A stretch of 64,000 nucleotides of DNA from Cyanobium sp. Cruz-8D1 (GCF_024345975.1 NZ_JAGQCD010000002.1:124001-188000); one strand, 5' to 3'; numbered from the stretch's first letter, positions 46,640 to 55,840 are shown. Notes: generated from the sequence alone by a model not told the origin. A program made the numbers and translations.

Positions 46640-47704
46640 TCAGGAGGCGATCACCCGTTCCAGCAGGGCGTGGAGCTCGTCCAGTTCGTGGCGGCTCAGC
46701 AGCCAGTCCCCCTGCTGATCCTTGGTGACGCGGGCCTCGATGATCCAGCCGTCCTCCGTGCGCGCGATGGCGAAGTGGGGGGACTGCAAAGGGTCGACCA
46801 TGGGCGGGCGGGAAAAAGACGGTACCTCTTGCTTAGCCAGATCCGCCAGTAACGGCGGTGGACCCAGCTGCTCGAGCCGGAACGCGGCGCCGTAGCTGGG
46901 GGTGGGCTGCTGGGAATAGAAGCGGGCGGCGGCGGGCCGGCCCAGGCGGCGGCGGGCGCTGGCCACCAGGGCGGCGGCCCGGCTGCGGCCTCGCAGGGCC
47001 TGCAGCACCAGTGTCTGCAGCCAGTCGGGCGGGGTGCTCCAGCCCAGGGCCACGCAGGTCTGGCCATCCAGCAGGCCCAGCAGCCCCCGCCGCAGGGCGG
47101 GGCGCAGGGGTGCGGGCCAGTCGGCCAGCAGCATGGCCCGGGTGGCCTCGGCGATGCGCCGGTTGGTGGCGGCCGGGGCGAAGGCCTCCCGCTCCACCCG
47201 CTCGTTCAGGGCCAGCAGTGCCGCGAGGCTGTCCGGCAGGTTCGCGATCCCCATCCGTTCGCCCACCCCGCACCAGAAGCGGAACAGGTGCTCCTGCTCC
47301 AGGGGGGTCAGGGGCCGCCAGCCGTAGCGGGCCAGCCAGCGGATCGGCTCGGCCACGAAGGTGGAGAGCACATAGAGGAAATCGTCGTTGCTGATCGCGT
47401 AGTGGCCATGGATGCGGTTCATGCGCTCGATCACCGCGGCCCCGGCCGGGCTGCCGGGGCCATGGCGCAGCAGTTCAGCCACCATCAGGCCCGTGTCGTC
47501 GTAACGCTTGCGCGGCCGGCGCTCGAACTCCCCGGTGCGGGCCAGCAGTCCGGAGATGGAGGGCACGCAGAAGGTCTTGAGCAGGGCCAGCTCCAGGGCC
47601 TGGGTGAGGTCCCAGGCAAACAGCTCGCCCGCCAGCCGATGGGCGGTGGCTTCGGCGGCCCGGAGGGTCGCGTCGGCGCCTGAGGAGTCGGTGGGGGAGG
47701 GCAT
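46640..47704 (-). CDS. MpaB-like oxygenase family protein (DUF2236)
   Basis: This 354-residue protein has the features of the MpaB/latex-clearing-protein-like haem family: FERRPRKRYDDTGLMVAELL (about residues 61-80), IHGHYAISNDDFLYVLSTF with a conserved histidine (about 98-116), and FRFWCGVGERMGI. The C-terminal 100 residues contain a linker (RFYSQQPTPSYG) and an unusual WIIEARVTKDQQGDWLLS segment. Members oxidise hydrophobic substrates, but the substrate here is unknown. It is in the same direction as the permease genes. Confidence 0.78.
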   Translation of the reverse strand: MPSPTDSSGADATLRAAEATAHRLAGELFAWDLTQALELALLKTFCVPSISGLLARTGEFERRPRKRYDDTGLMVAELLRHGPGSPAGAAVIERMNRIHGHYAISNDDFLYVLSTFVAEPIRWLARYGWRPLTPLEQEHLFRFWCGVGERMGIANLPDSLAALLALNERVEREAFAPAATNRRIAEATRAMLLADWPAPLRPALRRGLLGLLDGQTCVALGWSTPPDWLQTLVLQALRGRSRAAALVASARRRLGRPAAARFYSQQPTPSYGAAFRLEQLGPPPLLADLAKQEVPSFSRPPMVDPLQSPHFAIARTEDGWIIEARVTKDQQGDWLLSRHELDELHALLERVIAS

Positions 47705-47714
47705 CGGGCAGGGA

Positions 47715-48076
47715 TCAGAAGCGGGAGCCGGGCTGCTGCAGGAACGCCAGCCCCTTGCTGGTACTGGGCCGGCCGAGGACCCGGTTGCGATGGGGAAAGC
47801 GACCGAAGCGGGCGATCACGTCCAGGTGGCGGCGGGCGAAGTCGGCGGTGCGGGCGTCGGTGTGCTGCTCGAACAGGGGCAGGCCCAGCTCCTGCAGGGC
47901 CAGATCCTCACTGTGCATCAGGGGCATCAGCCAGAACGGCCGCCGCCCAGGGCCTGCTCGGTGAGCGCAGCGAAGCGTTCCCGCACGACCCGGTCGCCCT
48001 CGGGGCCGGGCCGGAACCAGGCGGAGGGGGGAATCTCTTCAAACCAGAAGTGCAGCACCTCCTCCGGGGTCGGCAT
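47715..48076 (-). pseudogene. DUF924-family protein with internal deletion and frameshift
   Basis: From ATG 48076 the frame encodes EEVLHFWFEEIPPSAWFRPG and VRERFAALTEQALGGGR, the N-terminus of DUF924 proteins, and then stops. One frame over the C-terminus begins as PFWLMPLMHSEDLALQELGLP and ends at 47715 with RFGRFPHRNRVLGR. The middle of the family, with the conserved LDQFpRN stretch, is missing; I estimate 50-70 residues. Deletion plus loss of frame near 47935 means that the gene is dead. Confidence 0.72.
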
Positions 48077-48079
48077 GGT

Positions 48080-48301
48080 TCAGGCGAGGAAACGGCTCAG
48101 AAGAAAGGGAAGCACCATCAGCAGCAGCGCCACGATCAGCAGGACGGCAAGGTTGCTGAGGCCGTAGGGGATCACCATCAGGAGCACCCCACAGCCCAGG
48201 GCTACCGCGTGGGCCTGCTTCTTGCCGTAGATCGCGTAACCCAGACCGACCGAGCTGATCAACAGCGCCAACAGTTGGCCGAGGCTCGGATCACTGCGCA
48301 T
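48080..48301 (-). CDS. Small two-helix membrane protein
   Basis: This 73-residue protein starts MRSDPSLGQLLALLISSVG and has two hydrophobic helices (about residues 8-25 and 34-70, the latter possibly split by a YGLSN turn) with a short basic AIYGKKQAHA loop. It resembles short proteins annotated as amino acid transport protein in other bacteria, but a function has not been shown. It ends three bases before the DUF924 remnant. Confidence 0.65.
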   Translation of the reverse strand: MRSDPSLGQLLALLISSVGLGYAIYGKKQAHAVALGCGVLLMVIPYGLSNLAVLLIVALLLMVLPFLLSRFLA

Positions 48302-48364
48302 GGATCCTGGCCTGAACCGACGGACCCCCCCATGCTGGGGCTCCCAACGCTGTCCTGCCCACCC

Positions 48365-49123
48365 ATGACCCACCTGGTGGTGCTCCAGCACCTGGAGCGG
48401 GAAGGCCCGGGTCGCTTCGCCGAGGAGGTGAGCCGCCGGGGCTGGACGCTGACGGTGTGCCGGCCCGACCGGGGGGAGCCCCTGCCCCGGCTTGGCCCCG
48501 ACCAGGCCCTGCTGGTGCTGGGCGGACCGATGGGCGTCGCTGACATCGGCTCGCCGTCGTTCCCCTGGCTGGCGGGGGAGGTGGCCCTGCTGCGGGAGTG
48601 CCTGGCGTGCGAGCGCCCGGTGATCGGCCTGTGCCTGGGGGCCCAGCTGCTGGCCGTCGCCGCCGGCGGCCAGGTGGTGCCGCTGATGGCGGGGGAGCCC
48701 CCCGTGCGCGCCTACGAGGTGGGCTGGGGACCGGTGACCTGGACCCGGGCGCAGGGGCAGGAACCGGTGCTCGCCGGGCTCGGGGATGCCATACCGGTGT
48801 TGCATTGGCACGGCGATCGGATCCGGCTGCCCGCCGCGGCCACCCTGCTGGGGTCAACGCCCCTTTGCGCCGAGCAGCTGTTCCGGATCGGCCACCACGC
48901 CCATGGGCTCCAGTTCCACGTGGAGGTGACGGACGCCGCCCTGCAGACCTGGCTCGATGAGGACGGCGACTACGTGCGGTTGGCGCTCGGGCCGGACGGG
49001 GTCGAGCAGGTGCGGGCCGGCCAGGCCCGCTGGGGGGAGCAGGGGGAGCGCCAGGGGCGACGGCTGATCAACAACCTGCTGGATCGGGCCAGTGCCCTGC
49101 TGGGGGGCTATCCCCTGCTGTGA
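48365..49123 (+). CDS. Class I glutamine amidotransferase
   Basis: This 252-residue protein has the nucleophile elbow IGLCLGAQLLA (Cys about 87) and the catalytic His/Glu pair in HGLQFHVEVTDAALQ (about 183-197), with WHGDRIRLP as the usual substrate-channel segment. It resembles stand-alone GMP-synthase-like amidotransferases that hydrolyse gamma-glutamyl compounds or supply ammonia. ATG 48365 was chosen; an in-frame ATG at 48332 would add eleven residues. The 3' end overlaps the convergent TrpD2-like gene by 56 bases. The synthase partner or substrate is unknown. Confidence 0.85.
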   Translation: MTHLVVLQHLEREGPGRFAEEVSRRGWTLTVCRPDRGEPLPRLGPDQALLVLGGPMGVADIGSPSFPWLAGEVALLRECLACERPVIGLCLGAQLLAVAAGGQVVPLMAGEPPVRAYEVGWGPVTWTRAQGQEPVLAGLGDAIPVLHWHGDRIRLPAAATLLGSTPLCAEQLFRIGHHAHGLQFHVEVTDAALQTWLDEDGDYVRLALGPDGVEQVRAGQARWGEQGERQGRRLINNLLDRASALLGGYPLL

Positions 49124-50231
49124 GCGCGAGCCCGTCGGCCAGTTGGCGGCGCCGCTGCTCCACCGCCCCATCCTCCAGCAGCCGCTCCGCCAGGGTCAGC
49201 CCCGCCTGGAGGCTCTCGCTGATTCCGGCCCGCCAGAGCAGGAAGCCAGCGTTCCAGATCAGCCCCGCCGCCAGGGGCCCCGAGGCGGCCAGGGCCTCCC
49301 GGGCCTGGCCCTGCCACTGCGCCACGCTCTCCAGCGGCACCTCGGGCGCCCCCAGGCCGTGGTCGCGGGCCCGCAGGATCAGCCGTTCAGAGTCTCCCCC
49401 CGCTCCCGCCTGGCGGTGGGAGGCGATGGCCACCCGGTTGGTGGGCAGTTCCACGCCCCCCTCCATCCCCTTGATCAGCAGCAGTTCGTGCTGGCCGGTG
49501 GCGGCGAGCGCCTCGCGGGCCAGCCGTTCGGTGGGGGCATGGACGAAGCCGCTGACCTGCAGATGGGGCCCGTCGTGGCAGCTCCACAGCAATTCGAGGG
49601 TGGCGATCGGCGGGCGCTTGCCGATCTGCTCCCGCACCGGCACCAGCCGCTCGGCGGCCGGGAAGTGCGCCGGCTGGTGCATCAGGGCCAGCCCTTCCTG
49701 GGCGAAGCGGCGGTTCACCGCGCTCCAGGCCAGGCCGCGGCGGTCAAGGTCGAGGGCGGCCAGGGCCTCGGCCGTGGTGAAGCCGTACTTCACGGGCATC
49801 GGGCCGCCGCCATGCAGCACCACCCCGACGCCGGCCGTCACCAGCAGCAGGGCCACCAGGGGCAGCAGCGGGGCGGAACGGCTGCGGCCATCGAAGGGCA
49901 CCCCGAAACTGAGCACCCGCCGCGGCGTCGTCGCCAGCCGGGGTCCCCGCTGCCGGTAGCTGTCCAGCAGGCCGGCCAGCTCCTGGGGCTCAGGACGCCG
50001 CAGGCGATGGGCGATCAGGAAGGCACCCGCCTGGGCGTCCGTGCAGCGACCGTTGAGCAGGAGATCGAGGGCTTCGCTGGCCTCGGCCCGGCTCAGGGCC
50101 CGGCCGCTGCGTTCGCCGCTGCCCAGGGCGGCGATCAGCTCGCGGCAGCGGCAGCGGTCGGGCCCCAGGGCGTCCCCGTGCTGCTGACGCCGCTGCGGTG
50201 TCCATTCGCCCCCCGGGCTCAGCGTCGACAT
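49068..50231 (-). CDS. TrpD2-like (anthranilate phosphoribosyltransferase family) protein, copy 2
   Basis: This 387-residue paralog of the protein at 39553 has the same layout: AGAFLIAHRLRRPEPQEL, FGVPFDGRSRSAPLLPLVAL in place of the PRPP-binding GTGGD loop, LHGGGPMPVKYG, RLVPVREQIGKRPPIATLELLW and SGFVHAPTE. ATG 50231 was chosen by alignment of the N-terminus with copy 1. Only 40 bases separate its ATG from that of the CbiX/SirB-like gene, so the two share one short promoter region. Function is unknown; the siroheme neighbours suggest a regulatory or cofactor-linked role. Confidence 0.82.
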   Translation of the reverse strand: MSTLSPGGEWTPQRRQQHGDALGPDRCRCRELIAALGSGERSGRALSRAEASEALDLLLNGRCTDAQAGAFLIAHRLRRPEPQELAGLLDSYRQRGPRLATTPRRVLSFGVPFDGRSRSAPLLPLVALLLVTAGVGVVLHGGGPMPVKYGFTTAEALAALDLDRRGLAWSAVNRRFAQEGLALMHQPAHFPAAERLVPVREQIGKRPPIATLELLWSCHDGPHLQVSGFVHAPTERLAREALAATGQHELLLIKGMEGGVELPTNRVAIASHRQAGAGGDSERLILRARDHGLGAPEVPLESVAQWQGQAREALAASGPLAAGLIWNAGFLLWRAGISESLQAGLTLAERLLEDGAVEQRRRQLADGLALTAGDSPPAGHWPDPAGC

Positions 50232-50271
50232 GCGCGGCGGCCTCCATAGGGTGATCCCTAGGCTGAGGGGT

Positions 50272-50919
50272 ATGCGCCGGATCATCGCAAGCCCCCTTCT
50301 GCTGGTGGTGCATGGCCGTGCCGGTGGCCTGATCCCCGCCGAACTGCAGGACCTGGCCCGTCAGCTGGAAGAGGGTCGTGGGGCGCCTGTGGGACTGGAA
50401 GCGCTCACCGCAGGCGAACCCCCGGCCCTGCCGGCCAGCAGCAGCGCAACCCCCCTGCTGCTGGTGCCCCTGTTCCTCCTGCCCGGCAGCCATGTGCGCC
50501 GGGACGTGCCGCGGATCGCCGCCCGTTGCCGCCAGTGCGGGCCGTTGCGGAGCCTGCCGTTTCTGGGCTCCTGGCCCGCCTGGCAGGGGGCCCTGGCCGC
50601 CGAGCTGGCGGCCCTGAAGGCGCCGGCTGACGCGCCCGCAGGGGATGGGCCCTGGCTGTTGCATCACCCCCTGGAGGGGCCGCTGGGGGCGGCGTTCCTG
50701 GCCCACCTCGAGGCTGTCACCGGTGGCCGCTGCCGCGCCACTCCATACACTGCCCCCAACCCCGCGGACGCTCCGCTGCCCCTGCCTGGCCCCGCCCTGC
50801 CCCTGGCCCTGGCGGCCAACCGGCTCACCGACGCCCTGCCGTCGCCGCTGGGCGTGCCGTTGCTGCAGCGGCCCCGGTTCCGGGCCGTGCTGCTGGAGGC
50901 GCTGATGGCGCTGCCATGA
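50272..50919 (+). CDS. CbiX/SirB-like sirohydrochlorin chelatase
   Basis: This 215-residue protein has a chelatase-type N-terminus LLLVVHGRAGG with the metal-binding histidine (about residue 14) and LLLVPLFLLPGSHVRRDVP with the second histidine (about 76). These are the two active-site histidines of CbiX-type class II chelatases. Its stop overlaps the ATG of cobA by four bases. With cobA and nirA in the cluster, the likely job is inserting iron into sirohydrochlorin to make sirohaem; cobalt insertion for B12 is the alternative. The sequence is divergent and the chelatase assignment is moderately firm. Confidence 0.7.
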   Translation: MRRIIASPLLLVVHGRAGGLIPAELQDLARQLEEGRGAPVGLEALTAGEPPALPASSSATPLLLVPLFLLPGSHVRRDVPRIAARCRQCGPLRSLPFLGSWPAWQGALAAELAALKAPADAPAGDGPWLLHHPLEGPLGAAFLAHLEAVTGGRCRATPYTAPNPADAPLPLPGPALPLALAANRLTDALPSPLGVPLLQRPRFRAVLLEALMALP

Positions 50920-51725
50920 CGGACGCGACCCTGGCCCCGGTGGCGAACGACGGCCCCGGGACGGTGTATCTGGTGGGGGCCGGCCCCGGCGATCCCGACC
51001 TGCTCACCCTGCGGGCCCACCGGCTGCTGCAGCAGTGCGACGCCCTCGTCTACGACTCCCTGGTGCCCACCGCCCTGCTGGATCTGGTGCCAGAGGGGTG
51101 CGAGCGCCATTTCGTGGGCAAGCGCCGCGGCCACCATTCGGTGCCCCAGCCCAGCACCAACGCCGTGCTGCGCGAACTGGCCGGCCGCCGCAGGCTGATC
51201 GTGCGCCTCAAGGGCGGCGATCCGTTCCTGTTCGGCCGCGGCGGTGAGGAGGCGGCGCACCTGGCGGCCCATGGGATCCCGGTGCAGGTGGTGCCCGGGG
51301 TCACGGCCGGCATCGCCGCCCCCGCCTACGCCGGCATTCCGGTCACCCACCGGCGGGCGGGTTCGAGCGTCACCTTCGTGACGGGCCATGAGGAGATCGA
51401 CAAGCGCCGTCCAGGCGTCGACTGGCGCGGCCTGGCCCGCAGCAGCGACGGCCTGGTGATCTACATGGGCCTGCACAACCTGCGCCACATCATCGCGGAG
51501 CTGATCGCCGGGGGCCTGCCGCCAACCACCCCCGCCGCCGTGATCCAGCAGGGCACCGTGCGGGGCCAGCGGCAGCTGGTGGCCACCCTGGCCGTGCTGG
51601 CCGACCGGGTGGAGGCCGAGGCGTTCGCCTCGCCATCGATCGTGGTGGTGGGCGCGGTGGTGGAGGAGCGGGTGCCGTCCTGTGCGCCGTCGCCCGCCGA
51701 TGTGGCGATGCCGATCCCCTTCTGA
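50916..51725 (+). CDS. cobA: Uroporphyrinogen-III C-methyltransferase
   Basis: This 269-residue SAM-dependent enzyme makes precorrin-2, the branch point to sirohaem and cobalamin. Signatures are [56 protein letters not shown] and [22 protein letters not shown], in family order. It lacks the CysG oxidase/chelatase domain, which fits a separate chelatase gene upstream. It is co-transcribed with the CbiX/SirB-like gene and followed by moaC and moeA. Confidence 0.95.
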   Translation: MTDATLAPVANDGPGTVYLVGAGPGDPDLLTLRAHRLLQQCDALVYDSLVPTALLDLVPEGCERHFVGKRRGHHSVPQPSTNAVLRELAGRRRLIVRLKGGDPFLFGRGGEEAAHLAAHGIPVQVVPGVTAGIAAPAYAGIPVTHRRAGSSVTFVTGHEEIDKRRPGVDWRGLARSSDGLVIYMGLHNLRHIIAELIAGGLPPTTPAAVIQQGTVRGQRQLVATLAVLADRVEAEAFASPSIVVVGAVVEERVPSCAPSPADVAMPIPF

Positions 51726-51784
51726 GCCACCCCAGCCGGGACGGGCGCCATGCTGGTGCCTTGCCCGATCCCATCAGCCCCGGC

Positions 51785-52300
51785 ATGAGCCAGCCAGGCC
51801 TTTCCCATCTCAACGCCGCCGGTCAGGTGCACATGGTGGAGGTGGGCGACCGGCCCGCCAGCGACCGCCGCGCCGTGGCCGAGGGCCACATCACCATGGT
51901 GCCCGAGGTGCTGGCCCTGGTGCTGGAGGGTCGGGCGGCCAAGGGGGACGTGCTGGCGGTGGCCCGGGTGGCGGCGATCCAGGGCGCCAAGCGCACCTGG
52001 GAGCTGATCCCCCTGTGCCACCCGATCGCCCTCACGGGCCTGGAGGTGCTGATCGAGCCCAGCGCCGATGGCAGCGGCCTGCGGCTGCAGGCCAGCGCCC
52101 GCACCAACGGATCCACCGGCGTGGAGATGGAGGCGCTGACGGCGGTGCAGGTGGGCCTGCTGACCCTCTACGACATGGTCAAGTCGGCCGATCCAGCCAT
52201 GACCATCGGCCCGGTGCGGCTGTTGCGCAAGGAAGGGGGGCGCCGGGGCCCTTGGGTGTACCCCGATGCCCAGGGTCCAGCCGGTGAGTCCGATGGCTGA
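51785..52300 (+). CDS. moaC: Cyclic pyranopterin monophosphate synthase
   Basis: This 171-residue protein contains the MoaC signatures [49 protein letters not shown] and YDMVKSADP. With MoaA it converts GTP to cyclic pyranopterin monophosphate, the first step to Moco. moaA itself is not in the window. ATG 51785 was chosen by family N-terminus. The stop overlaps the moeA start by eight bases. Confidence 0.95.
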   Translation: MSQPGLSHLNAAGQVHMVEVGDRPASDRRAVAEGHITMVPEVLALVLEGRAAKGDVLAVARVAAIQGAKRTWELIPLCHPIALTGLEVLIEPSADGSGLRLQASARTNGSTGVEMEALTAVQVGLLTLYDMVKSADPAMTIGPVRLLRKEGGRRGPWVYPDAQGPAGESDG

Positions 52301-53534
52301 GCCGTTCCCCCGCGAAGGCCTGCCCCTGGAGGAGGCGCGCCGCTTGGTGCTGGCGGCGCTCACGCCGCTGGCGGGCCGTGAGCGGCTGCCCCTTGCGCAG
52401 TGCCTGGGCCGGGTGAGCGCCGAGCCGGTGCGGGCTCCCGAGGCCGTGCCGGGATTCCGGGCCTCGATCATGGATGGTTATGCCATCGCCGAAGCCGAGC
52501 CCCCCGGCGCGGGCCGCCGCTGGCGTCTGGTGGGCCGTTCCGCCCCCGGGGCCCCCTACGGAACGGTGCTGGTGGCGGGGGAAGCGATCCGGATCCTCAC
52601 CGGCGCCCCCCTGCCGGAGGGGGCCCAGCGGGTGCTGCCCCAGGAGCTGGTGACCCCCGATCCTGGCGCCGACAGCCTGGTGCTCACCGGGGAGGCGGGG
52701 CCCAACCCCTGGATCCGCGCCCCTGAGGAGGAGGCTGCCGCCGGCGACGCATTGCTGCTCGCCGGCGTGCGCCTGGGGCCTGCTGCCCTGGGTCGGCTCG
52801 CCAGCTGCGGTGTGGCGACGCTGCTGGTGAGCGCCCAGCCCCGGCTGGGGCTGCTGATCAGCGGTGATGAGCTGGTGGCGGCCGGCGCGGCGCGGGGGCC
52901 GGGCCAGATCTGGGAGAGCAACGGCACCCTGCTGCGGGCCCTGCTGGCGCGGCTCGGCTATCCCGTCACCGAGCAGCGGGTGGTGGCCGACGATCCGGCC
53001 GCCCTGCATCGGGCGCTGCTGGAGCTGGCCAGCGGCTGCGACGTGGTGGTGAGCACTGGCGGGGTGTCGGCCGGAGACAGCGACTGGATCCGGCCCCTGC
53101 TGGCCGAGCTGGGGGAGGTGGGCTTCTGGAAGTTGTTCCTCAAGCCCGGCCGACCCTTCGCCTTCGGGCGGCTGGGGCCGCGGCCCTTCTTCGGCCTGCC
53201 CGGCAACCCGGTGGCCGCGGCGATCACGGCCCTGCAGCTGCTGTGGCCGGCCCTGCAACGGCTGGAGGGGGGCGAGGTGCTGCTGCTGCCGCGGCTGAAG
53301 GTGCGTCTGGCGGCGGCGCTGAAACGGGGTGCCGGCCGGCCCGAACTGGCCCGGGCCCGCTTGCAGGTGGATGGCGACGGTGTCCTGCTGGCGCTGGTGG
53401 AGGGGAGCCAGGCTTCCTCCCGCCTCGGTTCGCTGCAGGGGGCCGATCTGCTGCTGGAGATCCCCGCCGAGGCGGGTGCCCTGGAGGCCGGCGCGGAGCT
53501 GTGGGCCCAGCTGCTGCGGCTGCCCCTGCTCTGA
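52293..53534 (+). CDS. moeA: Molybdopterin molybdenumtransferase
   Basis: This 413-residue enzyme inserts molybdate into adenylated molybdopterin. Visible are [10 protein letters not shown] near the start, [52 protein letters not shown] and [13 protein letters not shown], which line the Mo/MPT site. ATG 52293 is preferred; ATG 52266 would add nine residues and a longer overlap with moaC. It supplies Moco for NarB. It is convergent with the PPOX-like gene with a one-base gap. Confidence 0.95.
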   Translation: MAEPFPREGLPLEEARRLVLAALTPLAGRERLPLAQCLGRVSAEPVRAPEAVPGFRASIMDGYAIAEAEPPGAGRRWRLVGRSAPGAPYGTVLVAGEAIRILTGAPLPEGAQRVLPQELVTPDPGADSLVLTGEAGPNPWIRAPEEEAAAGDALLLAGVRLGPAALGRLASCGVATLLVSAQPRLGLLISGDELVAAGAARGPGQIWESNGTLLRALLARLGYPVTEQRVVADDPAALHRALLELASGCDVVVSTGGVSAGDSDWIRPLLAELGEVGFWKLFLKPGRPFAFGRLGPRPFFGLPGNPVAAAITALQLLWPALQRLEGGEVLLLPRLKVRLAAALKRGAGRPELARARLQVDGDGVLLALVEGSQASSRLGSLQGADLLLEIPAEAGALEAGAELWAQLLRLPLL

Positions 53535-53535
53535 G

Positions 53536-54117
53536 TCAGGGCGTGCCGTCGCCGGCGGGCCTGGGGGCGGGGATCGGGGCGCTCAGGCCGTCGATGCTGC
53601 GGCGGTTCTTGCGCTGCCAGTAGCGCTCCAGGCCCTCGGGCCCCTTGCGGCGGGCCCAGCTGTCGAGGGCGGTGCGATCCCCCCCGTAGGCGTACGTGGG
53701 CACCGCCATGCCGCAGGAGGTCTGGACCCGTTCGATGGCCAGATCAAAGATCTGGCGAGCGCCGGCCAGGGGCTCGAACAGGCCGTAGAGCGCCGCCCAG
53801 CCGTCCTCGCCGCACTCCTCGCCGTACTGGATGGTGCGGGCAGTGCCGTAGAGCCGCAGGATCTGGGGCGGGCCCTCGAAGGCGCAGAACATCAGGGTCA
53901 TGCGCGGGAACGCCTGCACGTGGGCGGCGGTTTCGTTGCCGCTGCCGGTGAGGTTGAGCCAGATCACGCGGCGCTCATCGAGCACCCGCAGCGCATCCCG
54001 CCCCTTGGGGGACACGTTGACCGTGCTGTCCGCGGTGGCGGTGCCGACGAAGAAGAGCTTCTGGGTGGCGATGAAGGCGATGTGGTCGGCCGTGAGGGCG
54101 TCGCTGGACTGGCCCAT
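53536..54117 (-). CDS. Pyridoxamine 5'-phosphate oxidase-fold protein
   Basis: This 193-residue split-barrel flavin-binding-fold protein begins with HIAFIATQKLFFVGTATAD and continues VNVSPKGRDALRVLD, VIWLNLTGSGNETAAHV and MTLMFCAFEGPPQILRLYG. It resembles FMN- or haem-linked oxidoreductases of the PPOX family of unknown substrate. The ATG at 54117 (MGQSSDAL) was chosen; the longer frame upstream has no similarity. It is probably cytosolic and dimeric. Confidence 0.82.
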   Translation of the reverse strand: MGQSSDALTADHIAFIATQKLFFVGTATADSTVNVSPKGRDALRVLDERRVIWLNLTGSGNETAAHVQAFPRMTLMFCAFEGPPQILRLYGTARTIQYGEECGEDGWAALYGLFEPLAGARQIFDLAIERVQTSCGMAVPTYAYGGDRTALDSWARRKGPEGLERYWQRKNRRSIDGLSAPIPAPRPAGDGTP

Positions 54118-54289
54118 GGGACGGGGGCAGGTGGTGGTGGAAGAGATCCTCCGGCAGCTTCCGGGCTGGTGCGGGCGGCCCAGCCCATGGATCACAAGGA
54201 ACCGGCCGCTCCAGCTGGCCGCCGGGAGGTCCCCCAGGGACGACCGGTGCCATGCTGACCCCAGAGTCTGACGTCCGAGTGGCGAGACC

Positions 54290-54520
54290 ATGAAAGTGAC
54301 CGTTGAGCTTTCAGAGAAAGAGATGGCTGAAATCCTTGATCTCACCGGCGAGCGGAAGAAGGGCCCCGCCATCCGACGGCTTATGGAGGAAGCGTTGCAG
54401 CTTCGCCGCCGCGCCTTGATCGCCCAAAGGTTCATCAGCGGCGCGTGGGGCGTCGAACTGGAAACCTTCGAGGCTGACCAGGAGCGCGACTGCCAGCGCG
54501 ATCTGGGGCTGGCCCCATGA
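54290..54520 (+). CDS. VapB-like ribbon-helix-helix antitoxin
   Basis: This 76-residue protein has an N-terminal beta strand (MKVTVELSEKEM) and helix region (GPAIRRLMEEALQLRRRALI) like ribbon-helix-helix DNA-binding antitoxins, then an acidic C-terminus (DQERDCQRDLG) that would fit into the toxin. It overlaps the PIN toxin gene by four bases. It is expected to repress its own promoter. Confidence 0.75.
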   Translation: MKVTVELSEKEMAEILDLTGERKKGPAIRRLMEEALQLRRRALIAQRFISGAWGVELETFEADQERDCQRDLGLAP

Positions 54521-54921
54521 CCCTGCTGCTCGACAGCAGCCTGTGGATCGACTTCACCCGGGCCCGCAGCCCGTTGGTGTTGAAGCAGTTCATTGCTCCC
54601 TACGTGCTCGATCCCACCACGCACCTGGCGGAACCGGTGCGCTTCGAAGTGCTGCGCTCAGCAAGGCCGCAGGAGGCCCAGCAGCTGGAGGCCCAGTTCG
54701 CCGTTCTGCCGTCCCTCCAGACCCCTGCGGATCTGTGGGAACGGGCGATCACTCTCGGCCAGGCCTGCCGCCAGGTCGGCCGTACCGTGCTGAGCCTTGA
54801 TCTCCTGGTCGCCGCCGTGGCCCTGCATCACAACGCTGTGCTGGTGAGCTTCGATGCCGACTTCGAGGCCATCGCCTCCGTGAGCGAGCTGCGCCTGCAG
54901 CGGCTCGAACGCCCTCTCTGA
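54517..54921 (+). CDS. VapC-like PIN-domain toxin
   Basis: This 134-residue PIN nuclease has the acidic active-site set D6 (LLLDSSLW), E44 (RFEVLR), D95 (SLDLLVAA) and D113/D115 (SFDADF), all intact. It would cleave RNA until bound by the overlapping VapB. The pair lies inside the nitrate/Moco region between the PPOX-like gene and moaE. Confidence 0.88.
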   Translation: MTLLLDSSLWIDFTRARSPLVLKQFIAPYVLDPTTHLAEPVRFEVLRSARPQEAQQLEAQFAVLPSLQTPADLWERAITLGQACRQVGRTVLSLDLLVAAVALHHNAVLVSFDADFEAIASVSELRLQRLERPL

Positions 54922-55034
54922 ACGATGAACCCACTTCGCCGCCGTGGTGAACGCCAAGTGGTGGACGTGCCCCCTGAGGCCGCCCCCACCCCAGAGACGG
55001 CCGATACCCCCCCGCTGCGGCATCGCCCGCCCAC

Positions 55035-55496
55035 TCAGAGGGGGGTGTTTCCGGCCACCCAGGTGCCGCGGCCGCCGCTCCACTCCCGTTTCCAGAAGGG
55101 AGCGTGGTGCTTGAGATCCTCCAGCAGCTCCTGGACGCAGCGCAGGGCGGGACCGCGGCGGTCGGCCTGGACGGCCACCAGCACGATGGCTTCCCCCGGC
55201 CGCACCCGCCCCACCCGGTGCGCGACCAGCACCGCGCCCGCCCCGTGGCACGCCCCGCAGGCCTCGGCGATGGTTCGCAGCTGGGCCTCGCTCATGCCGG
55301 GGTAGTGCTCGAGTTCCAGGGCCTCGAGGGGCTCGCCGCTGGCGGTGGTGGGGCGCACGCGGCCGATGAAGTGGCTTTCCGCGGCCGGGGCGGCTGGGCC
55401 CAGGCCGCGCTGCCAGGCGGCCAGCAGCTCCAGCGGCTGGAAGCGTGTCTCTAGCAGCTGCACCGCGATGGGGTGTCCTGGGCTGGGGGTCGGCAT
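55035..55496 (-). CDS. moaE: Molybdopterin synthase catalytic subunit
   Basis: This 153-residue protein has SHFIGRVRPTTASGEPL, ALELEHYPGMSEAQLRTIAE, LVAHRVGRVRPGE and DLKHHAPFWKREW, the last containing the catalytic Lys residues of MoaE. It transfers two sulfurs from MoaD to precursor Z. It lies three bases downstream of moaD on the same strand. Confidence 0.93.
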   Translation of the reverse strand: MPTPSPGHPIAVQLLETRFQPLELLAAWQRGLGPAAPAAESHFIGRVRPTTASGEPLEALELEHYPGMSEAQLRTIAEACGACHGAGAVLVAHRVGRVRPGEAIVLVAVQADRRGPALRCVQELLEDLKHHAPFWKREWSGGRGTWVAGNTPL

Positions 55497-55499
55497 CGC

Positions 55500-55799
55500 T
55501 CAGCCTCCGGTGATCGGGGGCAGGAAGGCCACCTCGTCGCCGGGGCGCAGGGGGGTGTCGGGGGTGGCGAAAGCCTGGTTGATGGCGACGCGGATGCTGG
55601 GCGGGAGGTCACTGGCGCCTGCCGCGGGGCCGTCGTCCAGGGCCAGCTGGTGCCAGAGATCGGCGGCGCTGGTGAGGCTGGTCTCGAGGGGGATCAGGCG
55701 TTCACCCCAGCCGGCCCGCTCCCGCAGGGCGGCGAACAGCCGCACCCGCACCGGGGTGGAGTGGTCTGGAGAAGGGGCGACCAAGGGACGGTGGCGCAA
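55500..55799 (-). CDS. moaD: Molybdopterin synthase sulfur-carrier subunit
   Basis: This 83-99-residue ubiquitin-fold protein ends in GG, the tail that is thiocarboxylated to carry sulfur, with RPGDEVAFLPPITGG just before it. VRVRLFAALRERAGW is the typical first strand. The given start is TTG 55799; GTG 55751, just before VRVRLFAALRE, fits the family length better. It pairs with moaE downstream. Confidence 0.88.
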   Translation of the reverse strand: MRHRPLVAPSPDHSTPVRVRLFAALRERAGWGERLIPLETSLTSAADLWHQLALDDGPAAGASDLPPSIRVAINQAFATPDTPLRPGDEVAFLPPITGG

Positions 55800-55840
55800 C
55801 GATCAAAGCGTGACTCTGGGTCATGGGGTTTCGCGGCGGC

